Of a stretch of DNA of 64,000 nt, positions 47,802-56,439 are shown piece by piece. The DNA comes from Mycobacteriaceae bacterium. GTDB lineage: Bacteria; Actinomycetota; Actinomycetes; Mycobacteriales; Mycobacteriaceae. The stretch is taken from assembly GCA_019245755.1 (NCBI GenBank), contig JAFARC010000064.1, positions 37,432 through 101,431 of the forward strand, read 5' to 3'. Position 1 is the stretch's first letter. Every line of letters starts with the position of its first letter. The position numbers were made by a program, and so were the translations under genes. Under the pieces are notes generated by a model. The model saw only the letters and a program-made list of their open reading frames with translations. It was not told the DNA's origin and searched no databases.

Positions 47802-49022
47802 ATGAGCGCATCGCATTACCCCGAGCGGGTGCCTGCGCTTGTCCCCGGCGGTGCCGCCACCGCGCATCGGCAGCCGTTGGCCCTGCTGTTGGTCGAAGAC
47901 GACCGCGCCGACGCACTCTTGGTGCAAGAGCTGATCGCGGACGCGTCCGCCGATATCCGCGTGGTGTGGACACAGTCGATGGCGCACGCTGAGCGCAAGC
48001 TGGGCACCGACCGCGTTGATTGCGTGCTCCTGGACCTCAACCTGCCGGACGCCAACGGGATCGACGCTGTCAACCGCATCGCCAAACATGACGCAACCAT
48101 CCCGATCGTCGTGCTGACCGGGCTCAACGACGAACGGTTCGGGGTTTCCGCGGTCGCCTCCGGCGCACAGGACTACCTGGTCAAAGGCCGTGTTGAACCC
48201 GAAATGCTGCGGCGTTCGCTGCTGTACGCGATCGAGCGCAAGCGGGCCGAGCTCACTGCTGTGGACCTGCACGCAAGCCAACTTCGGGCACGCGAGAATG
48301 CCCGGCTCGAACGCGGCCTGCTGCCCCGACCGCTACTGCTGGACGACCCGGGCGTTGCCATCGTCGCCCAATACCGGCCCAGCCGCGAAAACGCCTTGCT
48401 CGGTGGAGATTTCTACGATGTCGTGCAGACACCCGACCGCACCGTGCACGTCGTGATCGGCGACGTCGCCGGCCACGGGCCCGACGAGGCGGCGCTGGGA
48501 GCGGCGCTGCGGATCGGCTGGCGAGCGCTGACGCTCGCTGGTATTCACGGCGCCGAGCGGATGCGCCAGCTCGAACGGATACTGCAGGCTGAAGGCGCCG
48601 GTGCCGGCATCTTCGCGACGGTGCTGAGCCTGGCGATTCCCCCCGGCAGTCCGCGTATCACCGCCGTGCGCGCCGGTCATCCAGCGATGTTGTGGCACGG
48701 CGCCGACACCGTCGAATGGATCGAGCCGCCCGGCGGCCCGGCCCTGGGCCTGCACTGCGCCGACTGGCCGCGCCAGCAGGTGGAACTGCCCGAGGGAACC
48801 GGGCTGCTCCTGCTCACCGACGGACTGTTCGAGGGACATTCTGGCCCGGGCAACCAACGTCTCCGTGAGGAGGGGCTGCTCGAGTTGGCCCGCTCGTTCG
48901 CGGCCCTGCCTGGACCGGCGTTTGTCGACGCCCTCATCGACGCAGTCGAGCAACGCGCGCAGCCGCACGGCGGACTCACCGACGACATCGCGGTGGTGCG
49001 CGTGGAGCGGACACCGCAATGA
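47802..49022 (+). CDS. Response-regulator/SpoIIE-type PP2C phosphatase
   Basis: 406 aa. The receiver domain spans about 25-145 with phosphoacceptor D78 (VLLDLNLPD) and acidic pair E32/D33. A coiled linker at 145-175 leads to a SpoIIE/PP2C phosphatase domain with GGDFYD (D203) and GDVAGHG (D221) as metal ligands, ending LTDGLFEGH and TDDIAVVRV. Such proteins release anti-anti-sigma factors by dephosphorylation when the receiver is phosphorylated. ATG 47802 follows GAAGGA. It is the first gene of a coupled operon with a kinase and a second regulator. Confidence 0.9.
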   Translation: MSASHYPERVPALVPGGAATAHRQPLALLLVEDDRADALLVQELIADASADIRVVWTQSMAHAERKLGTDRVDCVLLDLNLPDANGIDAVNRIAKHDATIPIVVLTGLNDERFGVSAVASGAQDYLVKGRVEPEMLRRSLLYAIERKRAELTAVDLHASQLRARENARLERGLLPRPLLLDDPGVAIVAQYRPSRENALLGGDFYDVVQTPDRTVHVVIGDVAGHGPDEAALGAALRIGWRALTLAGIHGAERMRQLERILQAEGAGAGIFATVLSLAIPPGSPRITAVRAGHPAMLWHGADTVEWIEPPGGPALGLHCADWPRQQVELPEGTGLLLLTDGLFEGHSGPGNQRLREEGLLELARSFAALPGPAFVDALIDAVEQRAQPHGGLTDDIAVVRVERTPQ

Positions 49023-50656
49023 CCAGCGGATCGGCCGAGACCGCCGAAGCCGCCGGCACCTGGCCTCGATCATCCCTCACCGTGCAGGGGTGGCTTTTCC
49101 TGGTGTTGTCGATCATGGGTGTGGTGGTGCTGGCCGGCGCGGTGGCCGGCGCGGTGCTGCTCAACCGCACCGACCAGATGTTCCGGGAGCTCAGTGACGA
49201 CATTCAACCGGCACGCGTCGCGGCCTACCAACTGCAAGCGGCGTTGCGCGACCAGGAGACGGCCGTGCGGGGCTATGTGATCGCCGCCGATCGGCAGTTC
49301 CTCGGGCCCTACTACGACGGACAACGCACCGAACGGGCAGCGGCACAGGACATCCGGCATTACGTCGGTGCGCGCGGCGAACAGACGGCTGATCTGGACG
49401 CGATCGAGAGCGGCGCCGCCGCTTGGCGGGCAAGCTATGCCGAGCCGCTCATCGCCAGCGTGACCCCGGGCGCTCCGAGCGTCGTCAGCAACGCCACTGC
49501 TGACCGCGGCAAGGCCCAATTCGACCAGCTGCGTCAGCTATTCGAAACGCAGAACGCGCATCTGTCGACGGCGCGGGAGAACGCGGTCCGCCAGCTCGAC
49601 CAGGTACGCAGCTGGCGCGACCGGGTGCTGGCCGCGATGACCGCGGCATTCTTCGTCACTGCGCTACTGCTCGCGGTCTTGGTGCGAAGTGCGGTCACCC
49701 GGCCACTGGCCGCCCTCGCCGCGGCGTGCCGGCGGATAACCAACGGCAGCTTCGGTGACACCATTTCCGCGCAGGGGCCCAAGGACATCCGAGGCATCGC
49801 GGACGACGTCGAGAACATGCGACAGCGGATCGTGGAGGAACTGGAAGCATCGCGATCGGCCCGAGCGCGTCTGACGGAGCAAGCCGAAGCCCTCGACGAG
49901 CAGGCCGTCGAATTGCGGCGGTCGAACGCCGAACTCGAGCAGTTCGCCTACGTCGCATCCCACGACCTGCAGGAACCACTGCGCAAGGTCGCCTCGTTCT
50001 GCCAGCTGCTCGAGAAGCGCTACGGCGACGAGCTCGACGAACGCGGTGCCGAATACATCGGTTACGCGGTCGACGGCGCCAAACGCATGCAAGTGCTCAT
50101 CAACGATCTGCTCACCTTCTCGCGGGTCGGTCGGCTGGGCGCGACCCACACCGATGTCGACCTCGACACCACGTTGGACGCCGCGTTGACCAATCTCGCG
50201 GCCGCGCTGGAGGATTCCGGTGCACAAATCGTGCGTCCTGAGCGCCATTTGCCGCGCATCAACGGAGACCCCACCCTGCTGACGATGCTGTGGCAGAACC
50301 TGGTCGGAAACGCCGTCAAGTTCCGGCGAGGCGATGTGGCACCCCGCATCGTCATCGACTGTGAGGGCGGTGCCGGCGATCCCGACGGCCAATCGCTGAT
50401 CAGCGTGTCCGACAACGGTATCGGCATCCCCGGGGAGTTCGTCGACAAGGTCTTTGTGATTTTTCAGCGTCTGCACGGCCGCGACGCGTACAGCGGAACC
50501 GGAATAGGCCTGGCGTTGTGCAAGAAAATCGTTGAGCACCACGGCGGCACGATCTGGATCGACACGTCCTACACCGGCGGAACCCGGTTCCGCTTCACCA
50601 TGCCCATCGCCGTGGCGGAGATACCCGCGACCACTTCGGAAGGAACACACCAATGA
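49019..50656 (+). CDS. CHASE3-HAMP sensor histidine kinase
   Basis: 545 aa membrane kinase. TM1 is at 25-48, a CHASE3-type extracellular domain at about 50-190, TM2 at 203-223, HAMP at 224-275 and a coiled coil to 310. The H-box is FAYVASHDLQEPLRKVASF with H315, the phytochrome-like SHDLQEPL type. The ATPase carries N-box NLVGNAVKF, G1 DNGIGIPGEF and G2 GTGIGLALCKKIVEHHGG. It overlaps both neighbours by ATGA. The ligand is unknown; CHASE3 domains sense periplasmic or chemical cues in other bacteria. Confidence 0.93.
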   Translation: MTSGSAETAEAAGTWPRSSLTVQGWLFLVLSIMGVVVLAGAVAGAVLLNRTDQMFRELSDDIQPARVAAYQLQAALRDQETAVRGYVIAADRQFLGPYYDGQRTERAAAQDIRHYVGARGEQTADLDAIESGAAAWRASYAEPLIASVTPGAPSVVSNATADRGKAQFDQLRQLFETQNAHLSTARENAVRQLDQVRSWRDRVLAAMTAAFFVTALLLAVLVRSAVTRPLAALAAACRRITNGSFGDTISAQGPKDIRGIADDVENMRQRIVEELEASRSARARLTEQAEALDEQAVELRRSNAELEQFAYVASHDLQEPLRKVASFCQLLEKRYGDELDERGAEYIGYAVDGAKRMQVLINDLLTFSRVGRLGATHTDVDLDTTLDAALTNLAAALEDSGAQIVRPERHLPRINGDPTLLTMLWQNLVGNAVKFRRGDVAPRIVIDCEGGAGDPDGQSLISVSDNGIGIPGEFVDKVFVIFQRLHGRDAYSGTGIGLALCKKIVEHHGGTIWIDTSYTGGTRFRFTMPIAVAEIPATTSEGTHQ

Positions 50657-51093
50657 CACCGGCCGGCCGAGCGATCGACGTCTTGCTCGTCGAAGACGAT
50701 CCCGGAGATGAGCTCATCACGCGGGAGGCGTTCGAGCACAACAAGATCAATAACACGCTGCATGTCGCACACGACGGTGAGGAAGGTCTGGACTACCTTT
50801 ACCGGCGGGGCGCCCACCAGGACGCGCCGCGGCCCGATCTGATCCTTCTTGATTTGAATCTGCCGAAATACGACGGCCGGCAGTTGCTGGAGAAAATCAA
50901 GTCCGACCCCGACCTTTGTCACATCCCCGTGGTCGTTCTCACCACCTCCTCTGCGGAAGAGGACATCCTGCGCAGCTACAAGCTGCACGCCAATGCCTAT
51001 GTCACCAAGCCGGTCGACCTCGACCAATTCATGGGTGCGGTTCGCCAGATCGACCAGTTCTTCGTCCAGGTGGTGCGCCTTCCGCAACCCTGA
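50653..51093 (+). CDS. Single-domain response regulator (Rcp1-like)
   Basis: 146 aa receiver without an output domain, overlapping the kinase by ATGA. Phosphoacceptor D67 lies in LILLDLNLPKYDG, with acidic D15/D16 and conserved K119 in YVTKPVD. Such regulators often accompany SHDLQEPL kinases, as in cyanobacterial Cph1-Rcp1, and may act as phosphate carriers. It probably relays phosphate between the kinase and the SpoIIE protein. Confidence 0.92.
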   Translation: MTPAGRAIDVLLVEDDPGDELITREAFEHNKINNTLHVAHDGEEGLDYLYRRGAHQDAPRPDLILLDLNLPKYDGRQLLEKIKSDPDLCHIPVVVLTTSSAEEDILRSYKLHANAYVTKPVDLDQFMGAVRQIDQFFVQVVRLPQP

Positions 51094-51214
51094 ACCTGCT
51101 GCGCCGACCTGTTCCGACAGGGCTACACCGGCGTCTGCCAAGGCACCTGCCAAAGGCGTAAAGCGGTTTCGCCGGTATGGGAAGAAAGGTCCCGACGACG
51201 ACGTTGGTGCAGAT

Positions 51215-51589
51215 ATGAGTCGACCAGTTCTCCAACCCAGCGCGGGGCATCCGATCACCGTCACGCCCACCGGCCGGCACGTCACCGTGCGTGTCAACGG
51301 TGAGGTCGTCGCCGACACCGACGCCGCGCTGACGCTTCGGGAAGCCACGCTTCCCGCGGTGCAGTACATCCCGCTCGCCGACGTCGACAAGGGCATGCTG
51401 CGCCGCACCGACACCGCCACGTACTGCCCGTTCAAGGGTGACGCCAGCTATTACAGCGTCGTGACATCGAACGGGGACACCGTCGCCGACGCGATCTGGA
51501 CCTACCAGCGGCCGTACCCGGCGGTTGCCGACATCGCCGGGCACGTCGCCTTCTATCCCGACCGAGCCGAGATCAGCGTCACCGGCTAA
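51215..51589 (+). CDS. DUF427-family protein
   Basis: 124 aa. ATG 51215 begins MSRPVLQPSAGHPITVTPTG, the family N-terminus; the frame upstream is not coding. The HVTVRVNGEVVADTDAAL and YCPFKGDASYYSV patterns define DUF427. Function unknown. Its last 4 nt overlap the end of the convergent Rieske gene. Confidence 0.83.
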   Translation: MSRPVLQPSAGHPITVTPTGRHVTVRVNGEVVADTDAALTLREATLPAVQYIPLADVDKGMLRRTDTATYCPFKGDASYYSVVTSNGDTVADAIWTYQRPYPAVADIAGHVAFYPDRAEISVTG

Positions 51590-52593
51590 CCCCGCCCGGT
51601 CCGTAGCCGATAGCGGCGCTCGGCATAGGCCAGGTCGTCTTGCCACAGTCGGCTGGCCGCAGCCCGCATCAGCGGGGTGATCAGCGGCGCGACTCGCGCG
51701 GTGCGCGCGAACCAGGACCGGTCGGAATGTCCGATCACCGCCTCCAGCACAGCCGTGCGTGCCCTGCCGTCCGGCCCGGTTCCGACCGGCGTGGCATGGG
51801 TCTCCACGACGCTGCCGGTGCCTTCGCCGTCGACGATGCGCATTACGATGGTGCGCCGTTCGGGGCTGGTGAACTCGGCGATCACGGGCACCCCGATCCT
51901 GCCCATCCGGAACGTGACCGCGACCAGGAAGCGGTCGGCGTCCTCGGTGGCGTCTTTCGGCGGCGCTGTCAACACCGCCAGCCGGGTGAACGAGTACGGA
52001 TGAAACCAGGCACCGTGCCACGGGTCGAGCCGGTTGGCGATGATGTCGGCAGGCTCACACGTGCCGACCAGCCGGGTGACCGCACGCAGCTGGCTGCCGG
52101 CGGGGCGGACCGGGATGATCGGTGTTGCGGACGGCTCTTCGCCGCCGACCCGGTCCAGCCGCGCCCACACCAGGACACCGTCGTCGTGTGCCGGCAGTGG
52201 CGCCCAGCCGGATTCGCGCGTACCGGTGAGCCGCAGCCCGTGCCATGGGCAGATCAGCGCTCCGCAGTCGATGGTTCCGGTGGCCAGGTCCGCCCCGAGG
52301 TGCGGGCAGCTGCCGGGACCGACGATGAGGCCGCCCTGCGCGTCGCGCCACGCGACGATCTCGAACCCGGCCACCGACGCACCGAACGGCCGCTGGGGCC
52401 GTACGCTGCTGCTGGCCGCGAACGCGTACCAATTGCCCGACGGCCGGCGCTGTGAGCGGCGCAGCGCGGCGTCGATGATCCCCGGGTCGGCATCGCGGTG
52501 GGTGGGCTGCTGGCGGGCCCATACCGTAGCCGGCAGCACCCGCATCGGCGCGTCCTTCGGCCACCGCCGGCTCCGGCGGTCGAGAATTCCCAT
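51586..52593 (-). CDS. Rieske [2Fe-2S] protein of the carotenoid operon (DUF5914-like)
   Basis: 335 aa. The Rieske cluster ligands are CPHLGADL and CPWHGLRL (C-x-H...C-x2-H). The C-terminal domain carries WHGAWFHPYSF in place of the usual mononuclear iron site, and matches the DUF5914 group as I remember it. It is the last gene of the crt operon, 15 nt after crtU, with GAAAGGCG before the ATG. A carotenoid ring hydroxylase or other oxygenase role is inferred from context, not demonstrated. Confidence 0.83.
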   Translation of the reverse strand: MGILDRRSRRWPKDAPMRVLPATVWARQQPTHRDADPGIIDAALRRSQRRPSGNWYAFAASSSVRPQRPFGASVAGFEIVAWRDAQGGLIVGPGSCPHLGADLATGTIDCGALICPWHGLRLTGTRESGWAPLPAHDDGVLVWARLDRVGGEEPSATPIIPVRPAGSQLRAVTRLVGTCEPADIIANRLDPWHGAWFHPYSFTRLAVLTAPPKDATEDADRFLVAVTFRMGRIGVPVIAEFTSPERRTIVMRIVDGEGTGSVVETHATPVGTGPDGRARTAVLEAVIGHSDRSWFARTARVAPLITPLMRAAASRLWQDDLAYAERRYRLRTGRG

Positions 52594-52608
52594 CCGATGC
52601 GCCTTTCG

Positions 52609-54141
52609 TTAGGTGGCCAGCCGTCGCAGCAGCGCGGAGCGGCCCTGGGTGGGGACGGTGTGCAGCGGGTGACCGGCCACACCCCAATGCTGGAGCAGTC
52701 GGTTGGCCGCCGCCCACCCGGTGGTGGCTGCGCGCTCCATCAGCGCCACCGGTAGGTCGATCCGGATGCCGTCGCCGGCCAGCATGAGCCCGGGATGGGG
52801 GGTGGCCACGCCGGGCCGGCGCGCGTGATCGCCGGGTCCGAAGTGGGGGCAGTCGTCACGGTGCAAGACGCGTTCGGCGACAACGTTGGCCACGCGTGTC
52901 TCCGGGTAGAGCGAGTGCAACCGGCCCAGCAGCCGCGCGCCAACCTCGTCAGCGGCAGTCGTGACCGGCAGGGCGTAGGAATGCAGTTCGACGACCGAGC
53001 CGCCGTGTTGCCGGGCCCAGCCGGCCGCCTCCTGCTCGTAGCGATCCAGCACACTGACATTGTCGAGTGGTTCCAGGCCGCCGGTGCCGAGGAATGCCGG
53101 GCGGTCGGCGGCGACCGGCCGGTTCAGCCACAGCCGTTGCACGACGAACGGCGCCGCGGTGCGCAGGCCGAGAACCGCCGCCCGCCACGGGTCGTCACCG
53201 AGGCCCGGCGAGGCGGCGACGATGCGCTGCAGCCCGGCCACGTCGGCGGCCAGCACCACCGCGTCGGCATCGATACCTGGCCCCGGCTGCGTGGTGACCC
53301 GGAAGGATTTGCTGCCGTCGGTGTGCACGCTGCCGACGCTGACCCCGGTGTGGAACCGCACCCCGTGTCGGGTCAGGTAGCCGCGCAGCGGCTCCCACAG
53401 GGCCACGTCGAAGTTCGCCGCGGCCACGTCGAAGATCAGTCCCTCGCTGGAGCCGAGGAAGTAGATATGGAACATCGCGGCGAGTTCGGCGGCCGACAGC
53501 CGGGTCGGCTCGGCGAAGAAGCTTCGGGAGAACACCTCGAACGCCAGGTGTCGCGCCGCCTCGGGAAAGTTGATCCGGCGCAGGAAGGTCTCGGCGTCCA
53601 CCTCGTCGAGCCGTTGATAGATCTCGGGGACCGACACCGCGGCCAGCGGCGCCGCGGCCCGGGCGTTCAGCGACCCGAGATCACGCAGCCGGAAGGTGGG
53701 GCTTCGCAATGCGAACGCCAGCGCGTTCCACGGCGGCGTGCGGGGCAGCCCGCGGAAGGTGTCGCGGCGGCCCTGCCCGTCGACGAGCGGGTAGTCGTCG
53801 AGCGTCCTGAGCCGCCGCAGTCCAGGGTCGCTGCGGCGCAACACGGCCCGCAGGTTGTAGTACTGCCGGAAGAATGCGTGGAAGCCGCGGTTCATCGCGA
53901 CCCGCGTGCCGTCCGGGAGCCGCTCGCTCCATCCACCGACCCGGCCGCCGAGGTAGTCCCGGCATTCCACGACGTCGACCGTGACGCCGCGTTCGGCCAG
54001 CCCCGTCGCGGCGGCCAGGCCGGCGATTCCCGCACCGACGACCACCGCGTGCGGGCGGGCTGCGAGCCTGCCGGCGTCCGGAACACCTTGCGGCGCCGGA
54101 TGCTTCACGCGTCTTGCGTCGCGGTGCCCGTTACCGGTCAT
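52609..54141 (-). CDS. crtU: Carotene desaturase/methyltransferase CrtU (isorenieratene synthase type)
   Basis: 510 aa FAD-dependent enzyme that turns beta-ionone rings into aromatic rings, giving isorenieratene. The dinucleotide motif is VVVGAGIAGLAAATGLAERG at about 30-49. The N-terminal stretch before it is long and basic. RGFHAFFRQYYNLRAVLRR and the C-terminal LMLAGDGIRIDLPVALMERA are characteristic. The ATG lies 11 nt inside the end of the methyltransferase gene upstream, so the two are coupled. Membrane-associated in the carotenoid pathway. Confidence 0.9.
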   Translation of the reverse strand: MTGNGHRDARRVKHPAPQGVPDAGRLAARPHAVVVGAGIAGLAAATGLAERGVTVDVVECRDYLGGRVGGWSERLPDGTRVAMNRGFHAFFRQYYNLRAVLRRSDPGLRRLRTLDDYPLVDGQGRRDTFRGLPRTPPWNALAFALRSPTFRLRDLGSLNARAAAPLAAVSVPEIYQRLDEVDAETFLRRINFPEAARHLAFEVFSRSFFAEPTRLSAAELAAMFHIYFLGSSEGLIFDVAAANFDVALWEPLRGYLTRHGVRFHTGVSVGSVHTDGSKSFRVTTQPGPGIDADAVVLAADVAGLQRIVAASPGLGDDPWRAAVLGLRTAAPFVVQRLWLNRPVAADRPAFLGTGGLEPLDNVSVLDRYEQEAAGWARQHGGSVVELHSYALPVTTAADEVGARLLGRLHSLYPETRVANVVAERVLHRDDCPHFGPGDHARRPGVATPHPGLMLAGDGIRIDLPVALMERAATTGWAAANRLLQHWGVAGHPLHTVPTQGRSALLRRLAT

Positions 54142-54862
54142 GCGGCGCATTCGCGAGAAACGTGTGCACGATGTTCTTTTGCCAGCCCGGCATCGTCTCG
54201 CTGCGGATTGCGGTGAATCCGGCGTCGGCCAGCCTGCGCCGGAACCGGGCGGCGCCGTCGAATGCCAGAACGCTGCGCCACAGATGTCGGTACAGGGCGC
54301 TGTTGCCGGTCTGCCACCGGCCCGACGGAATGATGATGGCCCAGCACACTGCGTGCCAGACCGTGGTGGCCGCCCGCGAATCGCGCACCGAATACTCGTG
54401 CACGGCCAGCGTTGCGCCGGGGCGCAGCAGCTCGCGGAAGCGGCGCAGCTGGGCATCGGGATCGGCGAGGTTGCGCACCAGGTAGGCAGCCAGGATGGCG
54501 TCGAACGGACCCTCGATGCCCAGGTCGGCGAGTTCTTCGATGCGGCCTTGCCTGAACTGCACCGATGGCGGCCAGGTTTTGCTGCGGGCCTCGTCGAGCA
54601 TGCGCTCGGCGGCGTCGACGGCCACGATCTCGGCATCGGGGGCGGCGGCCACCAGCGCCGCGGTCGATGCGCCCGTGCCGCAGCCGGCGTCCAGCAGGCG
54701 CAGCCCTCGGCCACGGTGCGGGATTTGCATGCGGCGTACCGACATTCGCAGATGTTCGTGATAGCCGGGATTGGCGCCCACCAACCGGTCGTACGCGGCC
54801 GCGCCCACATCGAAGGCCGCGGGAACGTCGCCGCCCGGCAGGCCGGACCGCCGGGCGCTCAC
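54131..54862 (-). CDS. crtT: SAM-dependent methyltransferase (CrtT-like)
   Basis: 243 aa class I methyltransferase. The SAM motif I is LLDAGCGTGAST; VGAAAYDRLVGANPGYHEHL precedes it. It sits where CrtT sits in actinobacterial crtYTU clusters. A GTG start overlaps the crtYd stop (GTGA). The methyl acceptor in the carotenoid pathway has not been settled, so the name rests on context. Confidence 0.8.
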   Translation of the reverse strand: MSARRSGLPGGDVPAAFDVGAAAYDRLVGANPGYHEHLRMSVRRMQIPHRGRGLRLLDAGCGTGASTAALVAAAPDAEIVAVDAAERMLDEARSKTWPPSVQFRQGRIEELADLGIEGPFDAILAAYLVRNLADPDAQLRRFRELLRPGATLAVHEYSVRDSRAATTVWHAVCWAIIIPSGRWQTGNSALYRHLWRSVLAFDGAARFRRRLADAGFTAIRSETMPGWQKNIVHTFLANAPHDR

Positions 54863-55161
54863 CGCTGCCGCTCCCACAACAGCAACACCGCCGTCACCAA
54901 CGCGAAGCCGTAGAGGAAGTCCTCGACCGGAATGTCGAACGGGAACCGGACGCCGGTGGTCTGGTGGTTGTCGTAGACCACGATCGGTGCGCGCAGCTTG
55001 GTCAGCCAGCCGTCGACGAGAATTTGGAAGCCGAGCACGATCAGCATTGTCAGCCAGTAGGCGCGGCGCCGAAACAGCCCGGTGCGCCACACCGTGAACT
55101 CGAGCACGCCGACAACGAGCACCGCCGCGACTGCGGGCACCGTGTAGCCGAGTCCGCTCAT
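54859..55161 (-). CDS. crtYd: Lycopene cyclase subunit CrtYd
   Basis: 100 aa integral membrane subunit of the heterodimeric CrtYc-CrtYd lycopene beta-cyclase. Three hydrophobic segments are visible. FPFDIPVEDFLYGFALV carries the conserved PxExxL-type motif of the family. ATG 55161 overlaps the crtYc stop as ATGA; the TGA overlaps the GTG of the methyltransferase. It closes the two ends of lycopene to beta-rings for CrtU. Confidence 0.9.
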   Translation of the reverse strand: MSGLGYTVPAVAAVLVVGVLEFTVWRTGLFRRRAYWLTMLIVLGFQILVDGWLTKLRAPIVVYDNHQTTGVRFPFDIPVEDFLYGFALVTAVLLLWERQR

Positions 55162-55478
55162 TGGCGCCTGAGCCGTCCCAGTAGCGTGCCCACCGCGTTG
55201 TAGGTGAGCAGCCCGCACAGCGGAATCACCAGAAAGAACAGCAGCTCTTCCAGCGGGATGCCCACCGCCAGGTCGATTCCGGTGACGTAGCGCGGGTTGT
55301 AGGTCCACACGTGTGCGGCGATCGCGATCGCGTCCCAGATCACGAACACGACCGCGACCGGCATGATCGCCCGCAAGGCGCGCCACCACCGGCGGTAGAC
55401 GCCCGCCCCGAAGAACTCCAGTGGGGCGGTGATCAGCAGGCACGCGCCCAGCACGACGAGGTATTCCCACCGGTCCAC
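55158..55478 (-). CDS. crtYc: Lycopene cyclase subunit CrtYc
   Basis: 106 aa, GTG start 1 nt after the crtB stop. Three transmembrane helices; IPLEELLFFLVIPL is the cyclase PLEE motif and LEFFGAG lies in the first helix. It pairs with CrtYd to form lycopene beta-cyclase in the membrane. Confidence 0.9.
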   Translation of the reverse strand: MDRWEYLVVLGACLLITAPLEFFGAGVYRRWWRALRAIMPVAVVFVIWDAIAIAAHVWTYNPRYVTGIDLAVGIPLEELLFFLVIPLCGLLTYNAVGTLLGRLRRQ

Positions 55479-55479
55479 T

Positions 55480-56439
55480 TCAGGCGACGCCCATCGTCGG
55501 CCGGGCCGGCGGCGGCGCGGCCTTGCGGGCGCGCCACGCCCGCAGCAGCCCGGTGCCCGCGACCTGCAGCCTGCGCCCGGTACCGACCGTCGCGCGGTGG
55601 CCGAAAACCGCGAAGTCGCTGTCCTCGATGCGGTCCAGGATCTCCGAATACAACGTCAGGGCGGTCGACACGCACGGGCGTGACTGCGGTGCCAGCAGCT
55701 CCACCCCGTTGGCGGCGAATCGGTACACGGCGCGGGTGAACTCGTGCTGCGCGACCAGCGCGCGGCGCACCCGGGGGTCGGTGCGCCGGTGCACGTGACA
55801 CCACATCAGCACGTCGCGATCCACTCCGAAGGCGGCCAGCTCGTCGGCGGGCAGGTACACCCGCTGCCGGGCGAGATCTTCGTCGACGTCGCGCAGGAAG
55901 TTGGTGAGCTGGAACGCCCGGCCCAGCGCCGCCGCGTATGGGGCGGCATCCTCGACCGGGCCGACGGTGCCGAGCACCGGCAAAAGTTGCAGCCCGATCA
56001 CTTCCGCGGAGCCGCGCATGTAGCGGTTGAGCGCCGCGCGGTCCGGATAGTCGGTGACGGTGAGGTCCATCCGCATCGAGTCCAAGAAGTCGCCGAACAG
56101 GTCCAGCGGGATGCGGTAGCCGCGCGCGGTGTGGATGACCGCAGCCAACACTGGGTCGCCGTGGTGGCCGTCGCCGCCGAAGAACTGATCGGAAAGGCTT
56201 TGCAGCCGCTCGGCTTTGGCGGCGGTATTCAGCGGGGAGTCGAGGTCGTCAAGGATGTCGTCGGCCAGCCGCGCGAACCCGTAGAGCGCGTGTACCGCGG
56301 GCCGCTGAGCCGGTGTCAGCAGCCGCGTCGCGAGGAAGAACGTGCGCCCGTGCCGGGCGTTGAGTTCGCGGCAGTGCCGGTAGGCGTTGCGCAGCCGCGG
56401 CTCGACGACCCCCGCCGCATCCAGTTCCGCGCGGATCAT
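55480..56439 (-). CDS. crtB: Phytoene synthase CrtB
   Basis: 319 aa trans-prenyltransferase joining two geranylgeranyl diphosphates. The first Asp-rich motif is ADDILDD at about 59-65, the second is RDVDEDLARQRVYLP, and NAYRHCRELNARHGRTFF is the opening block. The ATG overlaps the crtI stop as ATGA. Geranylgeranyl diphosphate synthase (crtE) is not in this operon and must be supplied from elsewhere. Confidence 0.95.
   Translation of the reverse strand: MIRAELDAAGVVEPRLRNAYRHCRELNARHGRTFFLATRLLTPAQRPAVHALYGFARLADDILDDLDSPLNTAAKAERLQSLSDQFFGGDGHHGDPVLAAVIHTARGYRIPLDLFGDFLDSMRMDLTVTDYPDRAALNRYMRGSAEVIGLQLLPVLGTVGPVEDAAPYAAALGRAFQLTNFLRDVDEDLARQRVYLPADELAAFGVDRDVLMWCHVHRRTDPRVRRALVAQHEFTRAVYRFAANGVELLAPQSRPCVSTALTLYSEILDRIEDSDFAVFGHRATVGTGRRLQVAGTGLLRAWRARKAAPPPARPTMGVA

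Noticed and set aside
52609..54810. Extended 733-residue reading of crtU
   Set aside because: The first 223 codons lie in the frame opposite to the methyltransferase; the CrtU fold starts at 54141.
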